From the NCBI RefSeq assembly GCF_017591425.1, contig NW_024465655.1, positions 1,301,501-1,365,500 of the forward strand: a stretch of 64,000 nt of DNA, given 5' to 3'. The DNA is from Ochotona curzoniae. Taxonomy: Eukaryota; Chordata; Mammalia; Lagomorpha; Ochotonidae. The translations under genes and the position numbers were made by a program. The notes below the pieces were generated by a model. It searched no databases and was not told the DNA's origin. It was given only the letters and a program-made list of their open reading frames with translations. This document shows, piece by piece, positions 22,767 through 32,512 of this stretch (positions within the stretch are counted from its first letter, which is position 1; every line of letters begins with the position of its first letter).

Positions 22767-23100
22767 TTTTTTAAAAGATTTATTTTATTTTTATTGGAAA
22801 GGAAGATATACAGAGAGGAAGAGAGACAGAGAGGAAAATCTTCCGTCCGATGATTCACTCCCCAAGTGACCAGAGCAGCCAGAGCTGCACCAATCCGAAG
22901 CCCGGATCCAGTAATTTCTTCCAGGTCTCCCATGCAGGTGCAGGTTTCCAAAGCTTTGGGCCATCCTCGACTGCTTTCCCAGGCCACAAGCAGGGAGCTG
23001 GATGGGAAGTGGGGGCCACCAGGATTAGAACTGGTGTCCATATGGGATCCTGGCATGTTGAAGGCGAGGAGTTTAGCTGCTAGGCCACCACGCTGGGCCC
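22767..23100 (-). mobile_element. C-type SINE inserted in L1M
   Basis: Full-length minus-strand copy: TTTTTATTGGAAAGGAAGAT, GATGATTCACTCCCCAAGTG, GGATTAGAACTGGTGTCC (B-box complement), ATATGGGATCCTGGCATG and CCACCACGCTGGGCCC. Moderately diverged from the youngest copies. Confidence 0.88.
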
Positions 23101-23152
23101 ATCAATGGTTGTTAATACTGTTTCCTTGAAATAGATGTAAGTTGACTTTATT

Positions 23153-23168
23153 AAAAAATGTTTATTTT
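23153..23168. repeat. Left target-site duplication of the 23169 SINE
   Basis: AAAAAATGTTTATTTT is repeated exactly at 23494-23509. It lies in the A/T-rich tail of the older minus-strand SINE to the right, so the young SINE used that tail as its target. Confidence 0.9.
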
Positions 23169-23500
23169 GGGCCCGGCGCGGTGGCGCAAGTGGTTAAAGG
23201 TCCTCGCCTTGCACGCCCGGGATCCCATATGGGCGCCGGTTCTAATCCCGGCAGCCCCGCTTCCCTTCCAGCTCCCTGCCTGTGGCCTGGGAAAGCAGTC
23301 GAGGACGGCCCAAAGCTTTGGGAACCTGCACCCGTGTGGGAGACCCGGAAGAGGCTCCTGGCTTCGGATCGGCATAGTATCGACCCGTTGCGCTCACTTG
23401 GGGAGTGAATCATCGAACGGAAGATCTTCCTCTCTGTCTCTCCTCTCTGTATATCCGCCTTTCCAATTAAAAAATAATAAAAATAAATCTTTAAAAAAAT
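23169..23500 (+). mobile_element. Young, near-consensus C-type SINE with exact 16-bp TSD
   Basis: Best-preserved copy of the family: GGGCCCGGCGCGGTGGCGCA head, CCATATGGGCGCCGGTTCTA across the B box, CGAGGACGGCCCAAAGCTTT body, and ATATCCGCCTTTCCAATTAA end followed by A/T-rich AAATAAATCTTTAAAAAA. The exact 16-base flanking duplication and retained CpGs show a recent insertion. The overlapping frames of up to 119 codons are SINE sequence. Confidence 0.95.
23182..23248 (+). promoter_or_regulatory. Internal RNA polymerase III promoter (A and B boxes) of the young SINE
   Basis: TGGCGCAAGTGG (23182-23193) fits an A box and GGTTCTAATCC (23238-23248) fits the B-box consensus GGTTCRANNCC. Their roughly 45-base spacing is as in tRNA-derived SINEs. 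Transcription of this copy is inferred. Confidence 0.65.
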
Positions 23501-23509
23501 GTTTATTTT
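23494..23509. repeat. Right target-site duplication of the 23169 SINE
   Basis: Exact copy of 23153-23168. The duplicated bases overlap the end of the SINE A-tail, as expected for insertion at an A-rich target. Confidence 0.9.
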
Positions 23510-23818
23510 TTATCTGAAAGGTACAGAGAAAGAGGGAGGAGATGAGAGAGAGAGAGAGAGAAATCTTGTATCCTGTTTCACTCCCCAAATAGCTATAATT
23601 CAGGCTGGCTGGAGCTAGGCCAATCTGAAGCCAGGAGCTTCTTCCAGAACTCCCATGTGGGTTCAGGGCCCAAACATGTGCACCATCTTCTGCTGCTTTC
23701 CCAGGACATAAGCAGAGAGCTGGCTTGGAAGTGGAGCAGCTGGGACTTGAACAGGTGCTCGTATGGGATGCTGAGGCTGAGATGGAGGCTTAGCCTGCTG
23801 TATCATGTGGCAGGCCCC
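23510..23818 (-). mobile_element. Old C-type SINE
   Basis: Minus-strand copy of the older subfamily. It has a T-rich tail complement, a (GA)n run (23545-23563), TTTCACTCCCCAAATAGC, CCCATGTGGGTTCAGGGCCC, GGGACTTGAACAGGTGC (B-box complement), TATGGGATGCTGAGGCTGAG and TCATGTGGCAGGCCC. It was the landing site of the young SINE at 23169. Confidence 0.82.
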
Positions 23819-24110
23819 AGTAAAGCTGACACTGTAATAACTACAGAACTTCACCATACGAACAAAACAAAGCCCATTTCTTTCCTTCTAATCAAGCAAC
23901 ATTTGGGTAGTTTCCAGTCTTTTATTACTGGAAACACGGGGTACAGTGGATATTTTTGTCGAGATAACATTGTGCCCATGAGACACACTTGGAGTGGAAT
24001 GGCTGTACCAAACAATACACAGGCTTGAAGTTTTGCAAGATACTACACATTGTTCTCTGACAGGTGGGACCTGCCTGACCATATCTAGGAGGATCCTCTT
24101 CGAGCTGGAT

Positions 24111-25049
24111 GACTTAATTGATGAGTGGTCCTTCTTTTTGTGAACCCAGCCTACAATGACCACAAGAAGGTTTGCCAGGGGTCACTTTCAGACTTCTTTG
24201 TTCTAAATTGTTCTGAGTATCCTGTCTTCCTAGCACTCTCACACAAGAAGTTGTAGGCACCAAAAAAAAATTCTAGGCAGCACTTGAACTTGCTCCTGTC
24301 TCATCCATGTATTTGGTTTAGAACATAACCACATACATGGCTTGACTCACCCAGTCCTGGCTTCCCTGGCTCCAGCTCCCAAGCATTTATTTGTCTTTGT
24401 TAAATCCCATGAGATACTCTTTAGGCCTTTGGGCTCTCACTGAGCCTTGGCCTCAAGAGTATGCAGGAGGCAGAAAGAGGAGTAGGTTGGGAAAGGAGGA
24501 ACAGGCGGAGAGAAGAGAAGGGGGCAGAAGGAGAGACACAGAGAGAATGCTGATTTTCTTGTTGCTGTTCTCAGAGCTGCTGCTTCTGCTTTTTGCTTCC
24601 TGTAGATTTTAGGCTGATGGACACTTTGATCCACTTGCTCCTGAGTCAGTTGGATCCCTTGTTCATCACAGAGTCTTAAGGGTCAGCCACGCCACCATCA
24701 CCCAGTCTGTTGCTTTGCTTGTTGCCCTCTAGACCCGTGGAGAGCTAGAATCATAAACAGGTTGAGGGAGTGTGTGGTCTATCTAGTATCCTCCAAGATA
24801 TCTCCTTGCAGAGGGTGCCTTCTAGAAGGGCCTTTACAGCAGGGACTTGGGTTCTGAACTACACAACTAGGGTATGGCTCGCACAAGCTCAAGGCGCTGG
24901 ACCCTTCAGATTTGGCCTTAGTGGGAAAGCTTTTATTTTTATCTGGCTGAGATTATTGGACTTTTGTGTCTGTGATATTTAAAACGGGACTCGGCTGCCT
25001 AAGAGAAAAATGTTAAGAGAAAGCCCCAGTACTGTAGTCCAATTTCTTC
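24111..25049. other. Apparently unique non-coding sequence
   Basis: No gene or firm repeat recognised. A purine-rich block lies at 24465-24550. Confidence 0.4.
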
Positions 25050-25165
25050 TTTTCTGGGTAAGGAAACTGGCCCAGCGATGCAAGTTGATGTTTTCCAGGT
25101 CATTCAGATACTTCAATGATGAGGCAAGGACTCCAAGTCTGCAGACTTCCGGTGAGTGCTCCTCC
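25050..25165 (-). mobile_element. MIR SINE remnant
   Basis: TTTTCTGGGTAAGGAAACTG, GCCCAGCGATGCAAGTTGAT, CCAGGTCATTCAGATACTTC, TGAGGCAAGGACTCCAAGTC and TGCAGACTTCCGG follow antisense MIR order (ACAGATGAGGAAACTGAGGC ... CAAGGTCACACAGCTAG ... CAGAGCCAGGA). Confidence 0.55.
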
Positions 25166-26884
25166 TGCAGAACATGGAAGAACTTCACAAACTACGTGTG
25201 GGGTACCAGTCACTTGTTTCAATTCAATCCAAACCTTTGTTGAAATTTCTTCACTCTTTTAAAAAAAATTAGTTTTCTCTTTTGCACTAAACCCATATGG
25301 GACTAAATGTGTCGAAAGACTCTCAGAAAAGCTGTTCTCACTGTACATATTTCTTTCTATCTAGAAGTCCCAGAAGGACTTGCCATATAGTGCTTCTTGG
25401 GAGAAAACTGCCAAGATGTATTTTCTGACTCTGTGTGGCTGACTTCATCCCTCTTGCCTCCAGAACACTTGGAGAGAACTGGAGGTACTTAGGTTTGTTC
25501 CAGAACTCCAGATCTGCAGCAGGTGTGGAAGTTACTGAACTGGAGACATTATTTGGTATTTCCTTCTGAATAGCCACGAGTAAGCTTCCCGGTTTCAACA
25601 GACGCTGCACACGTACCATCCGCTGGTATTTCAAGCCAGGCCATCCCCAACCTGGGCCACGGGGGGGCTACGTGCAGAAAGAAACTACAGAGAAAACAAA
25701 GACAGAAGAGCCAAAAGAAACCCTGTGCAGAAAGTACATAAAGGGTACAGCGACAACACTCAAACATATTCTGTCAAGTTCAAACAAATGCGTTTGGGAG
25801 ATGAATCGGAAGTGGGAACACGACACAAATGCTAGGGAAAAGTTTCAGTCTCGGGGTTGTGTGCCACCAGCTCTACTTGTAACAACCCTTGCTGAAGGCA
25901 GAATGTTCTTGATCCCTGGCTCGTATTTTACTTTGCTTTTTTTCCCCTTCGGGCTCTTGCATTTGCAGTCACTTGAACCACCTTTAAAAGACACTTTCTC
26001 CTTGTGATGTTTAGTTAAATGCTTCAAATGTTGTAGATATTTATAGGATCTTCCAGGAATCAGTTGGCCAAGGTCTTCATCTTTAATTTTTTTACTTTTC
26101 CCTCAGAAATGAATATTTCTGGCCCTTTGATCCTTCCCTCCCCATGGAGGAACAAACCGAACCCAGCCCTCGGTGGGCCCAGACTTCCTCCTCTCTGAAT
26201 GATGGGCAGTAAGGTTAGGTACTTCGTAACTGTTTATCACAGCACACATGCACAGGTCTTCTTCTTGCAGGACACAGAGGAAGCTGCGGCTTGGAAAGCT
26301 GTTTGGATGGAGTGATGAGAGATTTACTTGGGGAAACAAGGAGTGACAGAAACTTCTATCAAAGCCTTGGCTCCTCCTATGGAAACTTCTGGAATTTCCT
26401 TGCTTTGGTATCCCTTTCCACGGCTCTGGAGAGTCACCTAATCCGCGCTGGTTTACCTTGGATGGTCTTATCTGATAACTTGGATATTGAAAGTGTGATG
26501 GAGTGGAGTGCTGTTTGAAGTGCCAGGGATTTAGTGCTGGCCACTGTTCACAACCATGTTTGGTCTTCTTTCTTCCGTGGAGCATTCTGGAGAGCAGTTT
26601 TCCCCATGAAGCTTCTTGCTTGTGTTCAGTCTTTCCAAGGTGTGTGTGTGTGTGTCCATGCGAGCTCCCACCCTGCTCTGATTGCTGGGGCGTGACATGG
26701 CAGGTGTGTTTATGGGGTGCAGTGGAGCATGGAGTCCGTGGCTCAGGACTTAGTTCTGGAGCATTAGCATGCGTTGTAACGGCCCTGAGAGTTTTCACCT
26801 GATAGAAGAGTTTATTGCTGGCAAAGCCCTGGGCACACTTCACCTGGATCTCTGGGCTGGAAGGCCATGTCAAATGTTGCTGTG
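25166..26884. other. Repeat-poor sequence containing the window's longest open frame
   Basis: No gene is confirmed. A 256-codon minus frame spans 26103-26873, but it overlaps several plus-strand frames (26291-26518, 26503-26802), has no domain I recognise, and includes a (GT)n run at 26641-26655 read as His-Thr repeats. A chance frame is more likely than a gene. Confidence 0.4.
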
Positions 26885-27180
26885 GGGCACGTTGGGCAAA
26901 GTGGTGAAGACATCACTTTGGTTATGTCCCATAATGAAGTGCCTGGGTTCAGTTCCTATCTCTACTTCCTGTTCCAGCTGATTGCTAATGTACACCCTGA
27001 GACACAACAGCTGACGTCTCAGACACTGGAGGCTGTGCCACTCAGGTGGGAGGCCCGGATTGAGACCCAGGCTTCCGGGTTTGGCCTGGCCCATCTTTGG
27101 CTCATGCAGACATTTGGGAAGTGAACCAGTAGATGGAAGGTCTTTCTTTCACTGCCTTTTAAAACAATAAATAAAAGAGT
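26885..27180 (+). mobile_element. Old C-type SINE
   Basis: GGGCACGTTGGGCAAAGTGG head, GGGTTCAGTTCCTATC B box, CTTCCTGTTCCAGCTGATTG, CTCAGGTGGGAGGCCCGGAT, GGTTTGGCCTGGCCCATC, CATTTGGGAAGTGAACCAGT, and AAAACAATAAATAAAAGAG end. Older-subfamily layout. Confidence 0.7.
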
Positions 27181-27198
27181 ATTACTTGTGCTTCCCGG

Positions 27199-27210
27199 CC
27201 CCCCCCCCCC
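27199..27210. repeat. C12 homopolymer
   Basis: Twelve consecutive C residues. G/C mononucleotide runs of this length are uncommon compared with A/T runs. Confidence 0.9.
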
Positions 27211-28349
27211 GATCTTTTTCTTAGTGGTTAATTTGAGACCACTCTATGTTTCTAAATTTGTACTATTAATAAAAAAAAATGAAATCTACTCATTTCACAG
27301 AAGTTGGAAAAGGAGGAAAAGGTATGAGGAAGTCCTGGGTTGTTGTGGCCTTTTCCGCCAGCCAGTTGTCTAAAAACGATGAAAGCCTGGTCACCTTGCA
27401 TTCATTTGTTTATTCTGTACATTTCTCTGCGTGTGCAGATGTGCTCTGTCCATGTCAGGAAGTCTTTGTACTCGCTTAGCTCCAGCCACAGCCACTCATG
27501 GCACATGTCTCAGGTAATTTTTCATTCACTGATTCATTCTTTCATCTATTCAATTGTTCAATGTTTGCTGGACACCGAAAGTGTCCATGGAATGCGTTAC
27601 GAACTAGTCCTTGCAACCTTCAAGCTCCAAGACATGCAGCCCATGCTCTCACATGATCTTCACTCATCTTTTGAGGGGGTTGAGAGGGCATAGGAAATGT
27701 GCAGTGCACAAGTATCTCTTTCTAAAGAAGTCATCTCTCCTGATTTATCAAGTGGAGCTTCTTATATGGGGTAAAGGTGGATTTAAGGCTCTGTTTGCTC
27801 TACCCCATGCCTCATAATCACGTATGGATGGCTAAGCATGTTTATTTCTTCAGAACCTCTGGCCAAAAGGCTGAGATAATAGGGGGAGAGGAAGACTTGT
27901 ACATGTCTGTACTTACATGTCCTGCTGTTTGGGTACATGGTGCTGAAGGGTTGGGGTAAAAGTCTCTTGAACGGAAAAGGGAGGGGAGAGGGAGATGGGG
28001 CAAGAAGGGAGACCAAAAGAGGGGAAAGAGAGGGAAAAAGAGGGAGATGAAGAGAAATGTGTCATCAGGAGGGGAAAAAAAGAGAAACTTGGTTATAAGG
28101 ACAACCAAGTCCTGAATAACAGATGACCTTTTATTGCCTGTGGGTGTTGCTCTATTCCATCTTAGTAAGTTTGCTTTCTGCTATTTCACTTTACAGCTCA
28201 CTGGTCATTCTTGCCAAAGTCTTCCTGAGTCTCTCTGAGCAAATGATTCTCTTTTGTCATCTCCTGATGCCCGCAACTTCCCTGGGCAGCCTGGCACAGC
28301 AGGCTGTACACATTAGACCCAGATGCTGTTGCTTTTCCAGTGTGACTCC
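27211..28349. other. Apparently unique sequence with a long purine tract
   Basis: No gene. The plus strand from about 27966 to 28090 is very purine-rich (GGGAGGGGAGAGGGAGATGG, then AGAGGGAAAAAGAGGGAGAT). Frames of up to 117 codons have no known domain. Confidence 0.45.
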
Positions 28350-28490
28350 TTGAGCCGGTCACTTGCTGCTTCAGACTCTTAGCTTTCTCATCTGTAACAA
28401 TGAGGATGAGAAAAGCCCTCCTGGGCACAGTGGCTAGGAGGATTAAACAGGGTAACGTAAGTGCTGGCACGTCACAGCACTCTATCCAGT
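28350..28490 (+). mobile_element. MIR SINE remnant
   Basis: GAGCCGGTCACTTGCTGCTT, CAGACTCTTAGCTTTCTCAT, CTGTAACAATGAGGATGAGA, GGAGGATTAAACAGGGTAAC and GTAAGTGCTGGCAC match sense MIR (CAAGTCACTTAACCTC ... TTTCCTCATCTGTAAAATGG ... GGATTAAATGAGTTAA ... AGTGCCTGGCAC). Confidence 0.75.
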
Positions 28491-30076
28491 GCTTGCTGCT
28501 AGCCTTCCCAATGTTGTTTGGGAGTGCTGCTGTGTGTTTAACTTCTTAGGTGGAGTCAAGCAAATTGTCATTATCCATAAAATACAAGTTCTTTTTCATC
28601 TTCTCACACCACAGCTCCCATTGCCTTTTGGATCTGAATACATTCACTGGTGCTGCTCCTTCAGCTGGGACTGTGCCTTTGGCATACTCTGCTATATGTT
28701 TGGATAATTGCTGCAAACTCCCTAGGTTAAGTCTCATTCATTGTGCATAAGGAAGTGGAGGATTGTTCTGAAGCTACTACAGGCTCTTCACAACTCTGAA
28801 GCCCAGGGGCTCGAGAGCCTCAAGCTGATATTTGCTTCCATGGCCATCTGATTTACGGCTTTGGGCCCCTCTGTTGTCAAGAGGAACTGAATAAATCAAC
28901 AGAGAAAGGGCATATGAGTGCCAAGGAGGGACAGAGAAGAGAGTGCCAGTGCTGGCATCATGAAGACCAGGTTCTAAGTTGGCATTGAAACAGAATCCAA
29001 ATACAGCCTTTAGTCTTTTCAGGACAACAGCTGGTTTAAATGAGAAAAGCTACCAGTGTGTACGCTGGCTTGGGGCAACCACTCCACACTCTTGTTCAGC
29101 AGAAGGAGAATACTTGATCCATGTGGCATCTTACTAGATATTACAACTAATTCTGCTCACATTATGTACCAGCAAAGGGCACGACCAGGGCTAACTACGC
29201 ATGCCACCCCAAAATAGGGCTGGCCCTGCTTTCCCATAGAAATATGCCCATGTTTTGGTGGCAAATGTCTGATGACTGGTGCTGTAGTGTTTGACTGGGT
29301 AGCTTTCTTTCCCCTGCCGTGAGTGGACGTGGGCACCAAGAATAACATTTGTGTCTTATTCACTGGTGCCCATAACATGGGTACTCACTGAACAAGTGTT
29401 TTTGGAATCAGCTACAGAAAATACATGTTGATAGTATTGGTTAAATAGACCAAAGATGGTCTGAAAAGGAGATTTCAGGATCTTAATGAGTTAGTCTTTT
29501 CGTAATAGGTTCATGCTATTGAGCAAAGCTTACCTTCTGTCTTATGGCCTGAAAAAGCAGATGAAATTTTATGTGACCAAAAGGAATGGGTGTTTTCTCT
29601 TTGAAGTGGAACAAAGTAAACAGTGAGAGCTAAGAGCCCAAGCAGGCAGCTGGTAGAGAAGAGACATGGGTATGAGGAGGCCAAGGAGTGGAGCATTGTT
29701 TTGGAGCTTGCTGTTGTGCCAACATGGGTTTAACAGGACCTTTTCTATCCAAGGGAGTGGCTGGCAAGGGCTTCCTTCCCAGGTGCAGCTTGTGGTCTGG
29801 TCCTGCTTGGCTGCAGGGAAGAGGGAAAAACAAAGCCAAACTCAAATGGAGCTGGCAGGCCAATAGGCATCTGGAAGCCAGCATCACCGTGACTCGCTAC
29901 TTTGAACGTTCTTCTCGCCAGTGTCACTTGTGCATAGATGATGGGAGAGAGAAGGGCAACCCACCCTCTGACACTGTACCTTTTTCTTTCCTGATGTACA
30001 GATTGCAAGTAATCTAGAAAGGCTCTGATCCATCTGTCCCGAGGTGAACCAGTTTTGAAGGAATTAAAACCCCAAA
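28491..30076. other. Apparently unique non-coding sequence
   Basis: No gene or firm repeat recognised. Frames of up to 112 codons (29745-30083, minus) have no known motif. Confidence 0.4.
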
Positions 30077-30085
30077 ACACCATTG
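30077..30085. repeat. Left target-site duplication of the 30086 SINE
   Basis: ACACCATTG recurs at 30416-30424, just after the SINE tail. Confidence 0.75.
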
Positions 30086-30415
30086 TCTGACCAGCACAGT
30101 AACCTAGTAGCTAAAGTCCTCACCTTGCATGTACCAGGATCCCATATGGGTACCAGTTCTTACCCTGGCTGCTCCACTTTCCATCCAGCTCCCTGCTAGT
30201 GGCCTGGGAAAGCAGTAGAGGATGACCTAAAACCCTGGGATCCTGCACTGGCACAGGAGACCTGACAGAAGCTCCTGGATCCTGGCTCCAGACTGGCTTA
30301 GTTCAGGCCATTGGGAGACATTTGGGGAGTGAATGAGCATATAGATCTTTCTCTTCGTTAATATGACTTTGCAATAAAAATAAATCTAAAAACAAACAAA
30401 TAAACAAACAAGCAG
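30086..30415 (+). mobile_element. C-type SINE with 9-bp TSD and (CAAA)n-like tail
   Basis: TCTGACCAGCACAGTAACCT head, CAGGATCCCATATGGGTACC, AGTTCTTACCCTGGC (damaged B box), GGCCTGGGAAAGCAGTAGAG, and GCAATAAAAATAAATCTAAA end followed by AACAAACAAATAAACAAAC. Flanked by ACACCATTG duplications. Confidence 0.9.
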
Positions 30416-30424
30416 ACACCATTG

Positions 30425-30764
30425 CCCATTGAAAATGTTAAGACCCCCAAAGTCAGAAAAGAGTCTTTCTTCCCAAGTCTCCAGGTCTTTATGTTGCCTA
30501 TTTTTATGGCTAAGATATAAATGCCACATTTAAGGCATAGACATGCCTACTGCAACAATGCCCTGACTGGAGTAAGAAGATCATAACTCGGGAAAGTTTG
30601 GGGGCACTCAGTGATTGATTCTGAGCAACCAAAATTCTTCTAGAAGGCCTCCTGCTGCGAAATGTTGGGAAATGGGAGATCCTGCTAAGGGTGAGGAAGG
30701 GTCTTCCTGGGGTAGCGGAGGGACTTATTGGTAGAGAAAAACGTGGAAAACAGTATCGGCAGTG
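30425..30764. other. Apparently unique non-coding sequence
   Basis: Nothing recognised between the SINE and the MIR. Confidence 0.4.
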
Positions 30765-30920
30765 GAGTAAGGCAGGCCAAGGCCCAGGTCCAAATCCAAG
30801 CTTGGCTCCTTATCTAGAGTGGCATCACAAATTCTTTGCCTTGTTGTGGCCTGCATTTCTTCATTTATCAAACAGGTCATCCTTCAGGATGGTGCCAGGA
30901 ACATAGTAAGTGCTGGGGCT
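30765..30920 (+). mobile_element. MIR SINE remnant
   Basis: CAGGTCCAAATCCAAGCTTG, TGGCATCACAAATTCTTTGC, GGCCTGCATTTCTTCATTTA, TCAAACAGGTCATCC and GGTGCCAGGAACATAGTAAG resemble sense MIR (GGTTCGAATCCCGGCTC ... TTTCCTCATCTGTAAAATGG ... GTGCCTGGCACATAGTAAG). Confidence 0.6.
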
Positions 30921-31841
30921 TACCGTGTTCTTGCTATTAGGGTTGTCACAGCCGAATCCTAAATGATAAGAAGGTGGGTGTAGAAAGGGGTGATCCAACT
31001 CTTTGTTGGTGGCCACAAGGGTAGAACTTGGAGATGAAAAATTTCAAGGAGAATAGATGGTGTGAGAACAATGTATGAATTGAAATTATCTTTCCTGACT
31101 CTGAAATAAGCTCACCTTTGAATTCCACTTTCCATAGACTTTCTGAAGCACCCTCTTATCTTTGGAGAGCCTCTTTTCCTTTGTCTTTCTCCTAAATCCA
31201 AATCCCTTTACTCAGGTTGCCCAGAGTCGCATCTATGGCACTGCGAGGGGCTCAAGGAGAGGGGCTCCATTGGGAGTAGGTCAAAGTCCTGGTGGAGGGA
31301 TGTTCCTTAGTGCAGGGTCTTAGGAAATCCAACTGCTTCCTTGTACCAAACAGGTGGATGTTGCTCTTCCACTTTTAGCTGATAGCAGGAACCTTGGATG
31401 GAAAGAGTGAGTTTTTCATCCTTCACCCGTAGGGATAATAGGAAGACTGAATTCCACCCTTACAGTTGAATCAGGAGCTATAACCCACTATACATTCAAT
31501 ATTCTGTGCTCTTTGGAGCTCTCGTATCCTGTCCATCTTGTTGATTTCCATCTCTGCCAATAAGAACTGACAGTGACCTCTCAAAGGAAAACAGTGATCA
31601 GTGCTGGAGCCACAGGAAAGCTAGAGAGCTGGGATGAGTGCGTCCCTTTTGCATTTGAACTTGGAGTAGGGCAGAAGGAATCCCAGGAGCTGGGGGAGCA
31701 GAGGAGGACTGTGAAAGGAAGTGAGAAGCTGAGGTGCAGGCTTTTGTTCTCGGCTGCAGAGAATAGAAGAGGAGGTGGGTGATTGCTGGAGTCTCAGGGC
31801 ATATGTGGCTTTCTGCTAGCCAGGCTTCATCAAAAGCTTCA
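30921..31841. other. Apparently unique non-coding sequence
   Basis: No gene or repeat recognised. Confidence 0.4.
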
Positions 31842-31925
31842 GGCATTGTGGCAGAGAAGGTTAAGATGCCATCTGTGATGCTGGCATCCCAAATAAATGC
31901 AAGTTCAAGCCCTGGCTCTTGCTTT
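31842..31925 (+). mobile_element. Old C-type SINE, 5' part
   Basis: GGCATTGTGGCAGAGAAGGT head (A-box-like), CTGGCATCCCAAATAAATGC, and AAGTTCAAGCCCTGGCTC B box, then broken by a younger SINE. The rest of the copy resumes at 32278. Confidence 0.75.
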
Positions 31926-32277
31926 AAAAATTTTTTTTATCATTATTTTTAGGATTTTATTTAAAATTTTATTGGAAAGTCAGATATATAGAGAGGAGGA
32001 AAGACAGAGATGAAGATCTTCCATCCATTGATTCACTTCCCAAGTGGCTGCAATGGCTGAACTTGAGCTGATCCAAAGCAAGGAGCCAGGAGCTTCTTCC
32101 AGGTCTCTCACGCAGGTGCAGGGTTCCAAGGCTTTGGGCCATCACTGACTACTTTCCCAGGCCACAAGCAGGGAGCTAGATGGGAAATGGGGCTGCTGGG
32201 ATTAGAACAGATGCCCATATGGGATCTTGGTACATGCAAGGTGAGGACCCTAGCCACTAGGCTACCACGTCAGACCT
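31926..32277 (-). mobile_element. Younger C-type SINE nested in an older SINE
   Basis: Full-length minus copy: TTTTATTGGAAAGTCAGATA, CCATTGATTCACTTCCCAAG, GGATTAGAACAGATGCCC, ATATGGGATCTTGGTACATG and CTACCACGTCAGACCTG. Flanks CTCTTGCT (left) and CTGTTGCT (right) may be its target-site duplication. Confidence 0.87.
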
Positions 32278-32455
32278 GTCTGTTGCTTCTAATTCGGCTT
32301 CCTGCTAAAATACCTGGGAGAGCAGCCTAGGCCCCAGAACCCACGTGGGAGACCTGGATGGAGTTCCAGTTTCCTGGCTCTGGGTAGAAGATCGTTCTCT
32401 TTTCCTCTCTTTCTGTAGTTCTACTTTTCAAGTAAAGAAATAAATCTTTAAAACA
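32278..32455 (+). mobile_element. Old C-type SINE, 3' part
   Basis: Resumes with TTCGGCTTCCTGCTAAAATA, CCTGGGAGAGCAGCCTAGGC, CACGTGGGAGACCTGGATGG, CTGGCTCTGGGTAGAAGATC and TTTTCAAGTAAAGAAATAAA. Its tail runs directly into a (CA)n tract. Confidence 0.75.
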
Positions 32456-32457
32456 TA

Positions 32458-32459
<2 letters not shown>

Positions 32460-32508
<49 letters not shown>

Positions 32509-32512
32509 ACAC
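32460..32512. repeat. (CA)n microsatellite at a SINE tail
   Basis: About 24 CA units, almost pure, beginning right after the SINE A-tail (AAAACATACGTACACAC). Probably seeded by the tail and likely polymorphic. Confidence 0.95.

Larger units (their letters stand above)
22531..24110 (-). mobile_element. Ancient L1 (L1M-type) fragment split by three SINEs
   Basis: L1M antisense landmarks lie in the non-SINE pieces. 22590-22766 includes CTAGAAATATTCTGTGACTA and TTGATTTTGTTCATTTACC. 23101-23152 includes CAATGGTTGTTAATACTGTT. 23819-24110 includes GCAACATTTGGGTAGTTTCC, AGTGGATATTTTTGTCGAGA, TTGGAGTGGAATGGCTGTAC and CAAGATACTACACATTGTTC. These match 'GGACATTTAGGTTGTTTCC ... AGTGGAATTGCTGGGTCA ... 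AGATACTGCCAAATTG' in order. The element predates all three SINEs. Confidence 0.6.

Noticed and set aside
23169..23260. tRNA gene
   Set aside because: A and B boxes are present, but the sequence is the tRNA-derived head of a SINE and continues into the SINE body.
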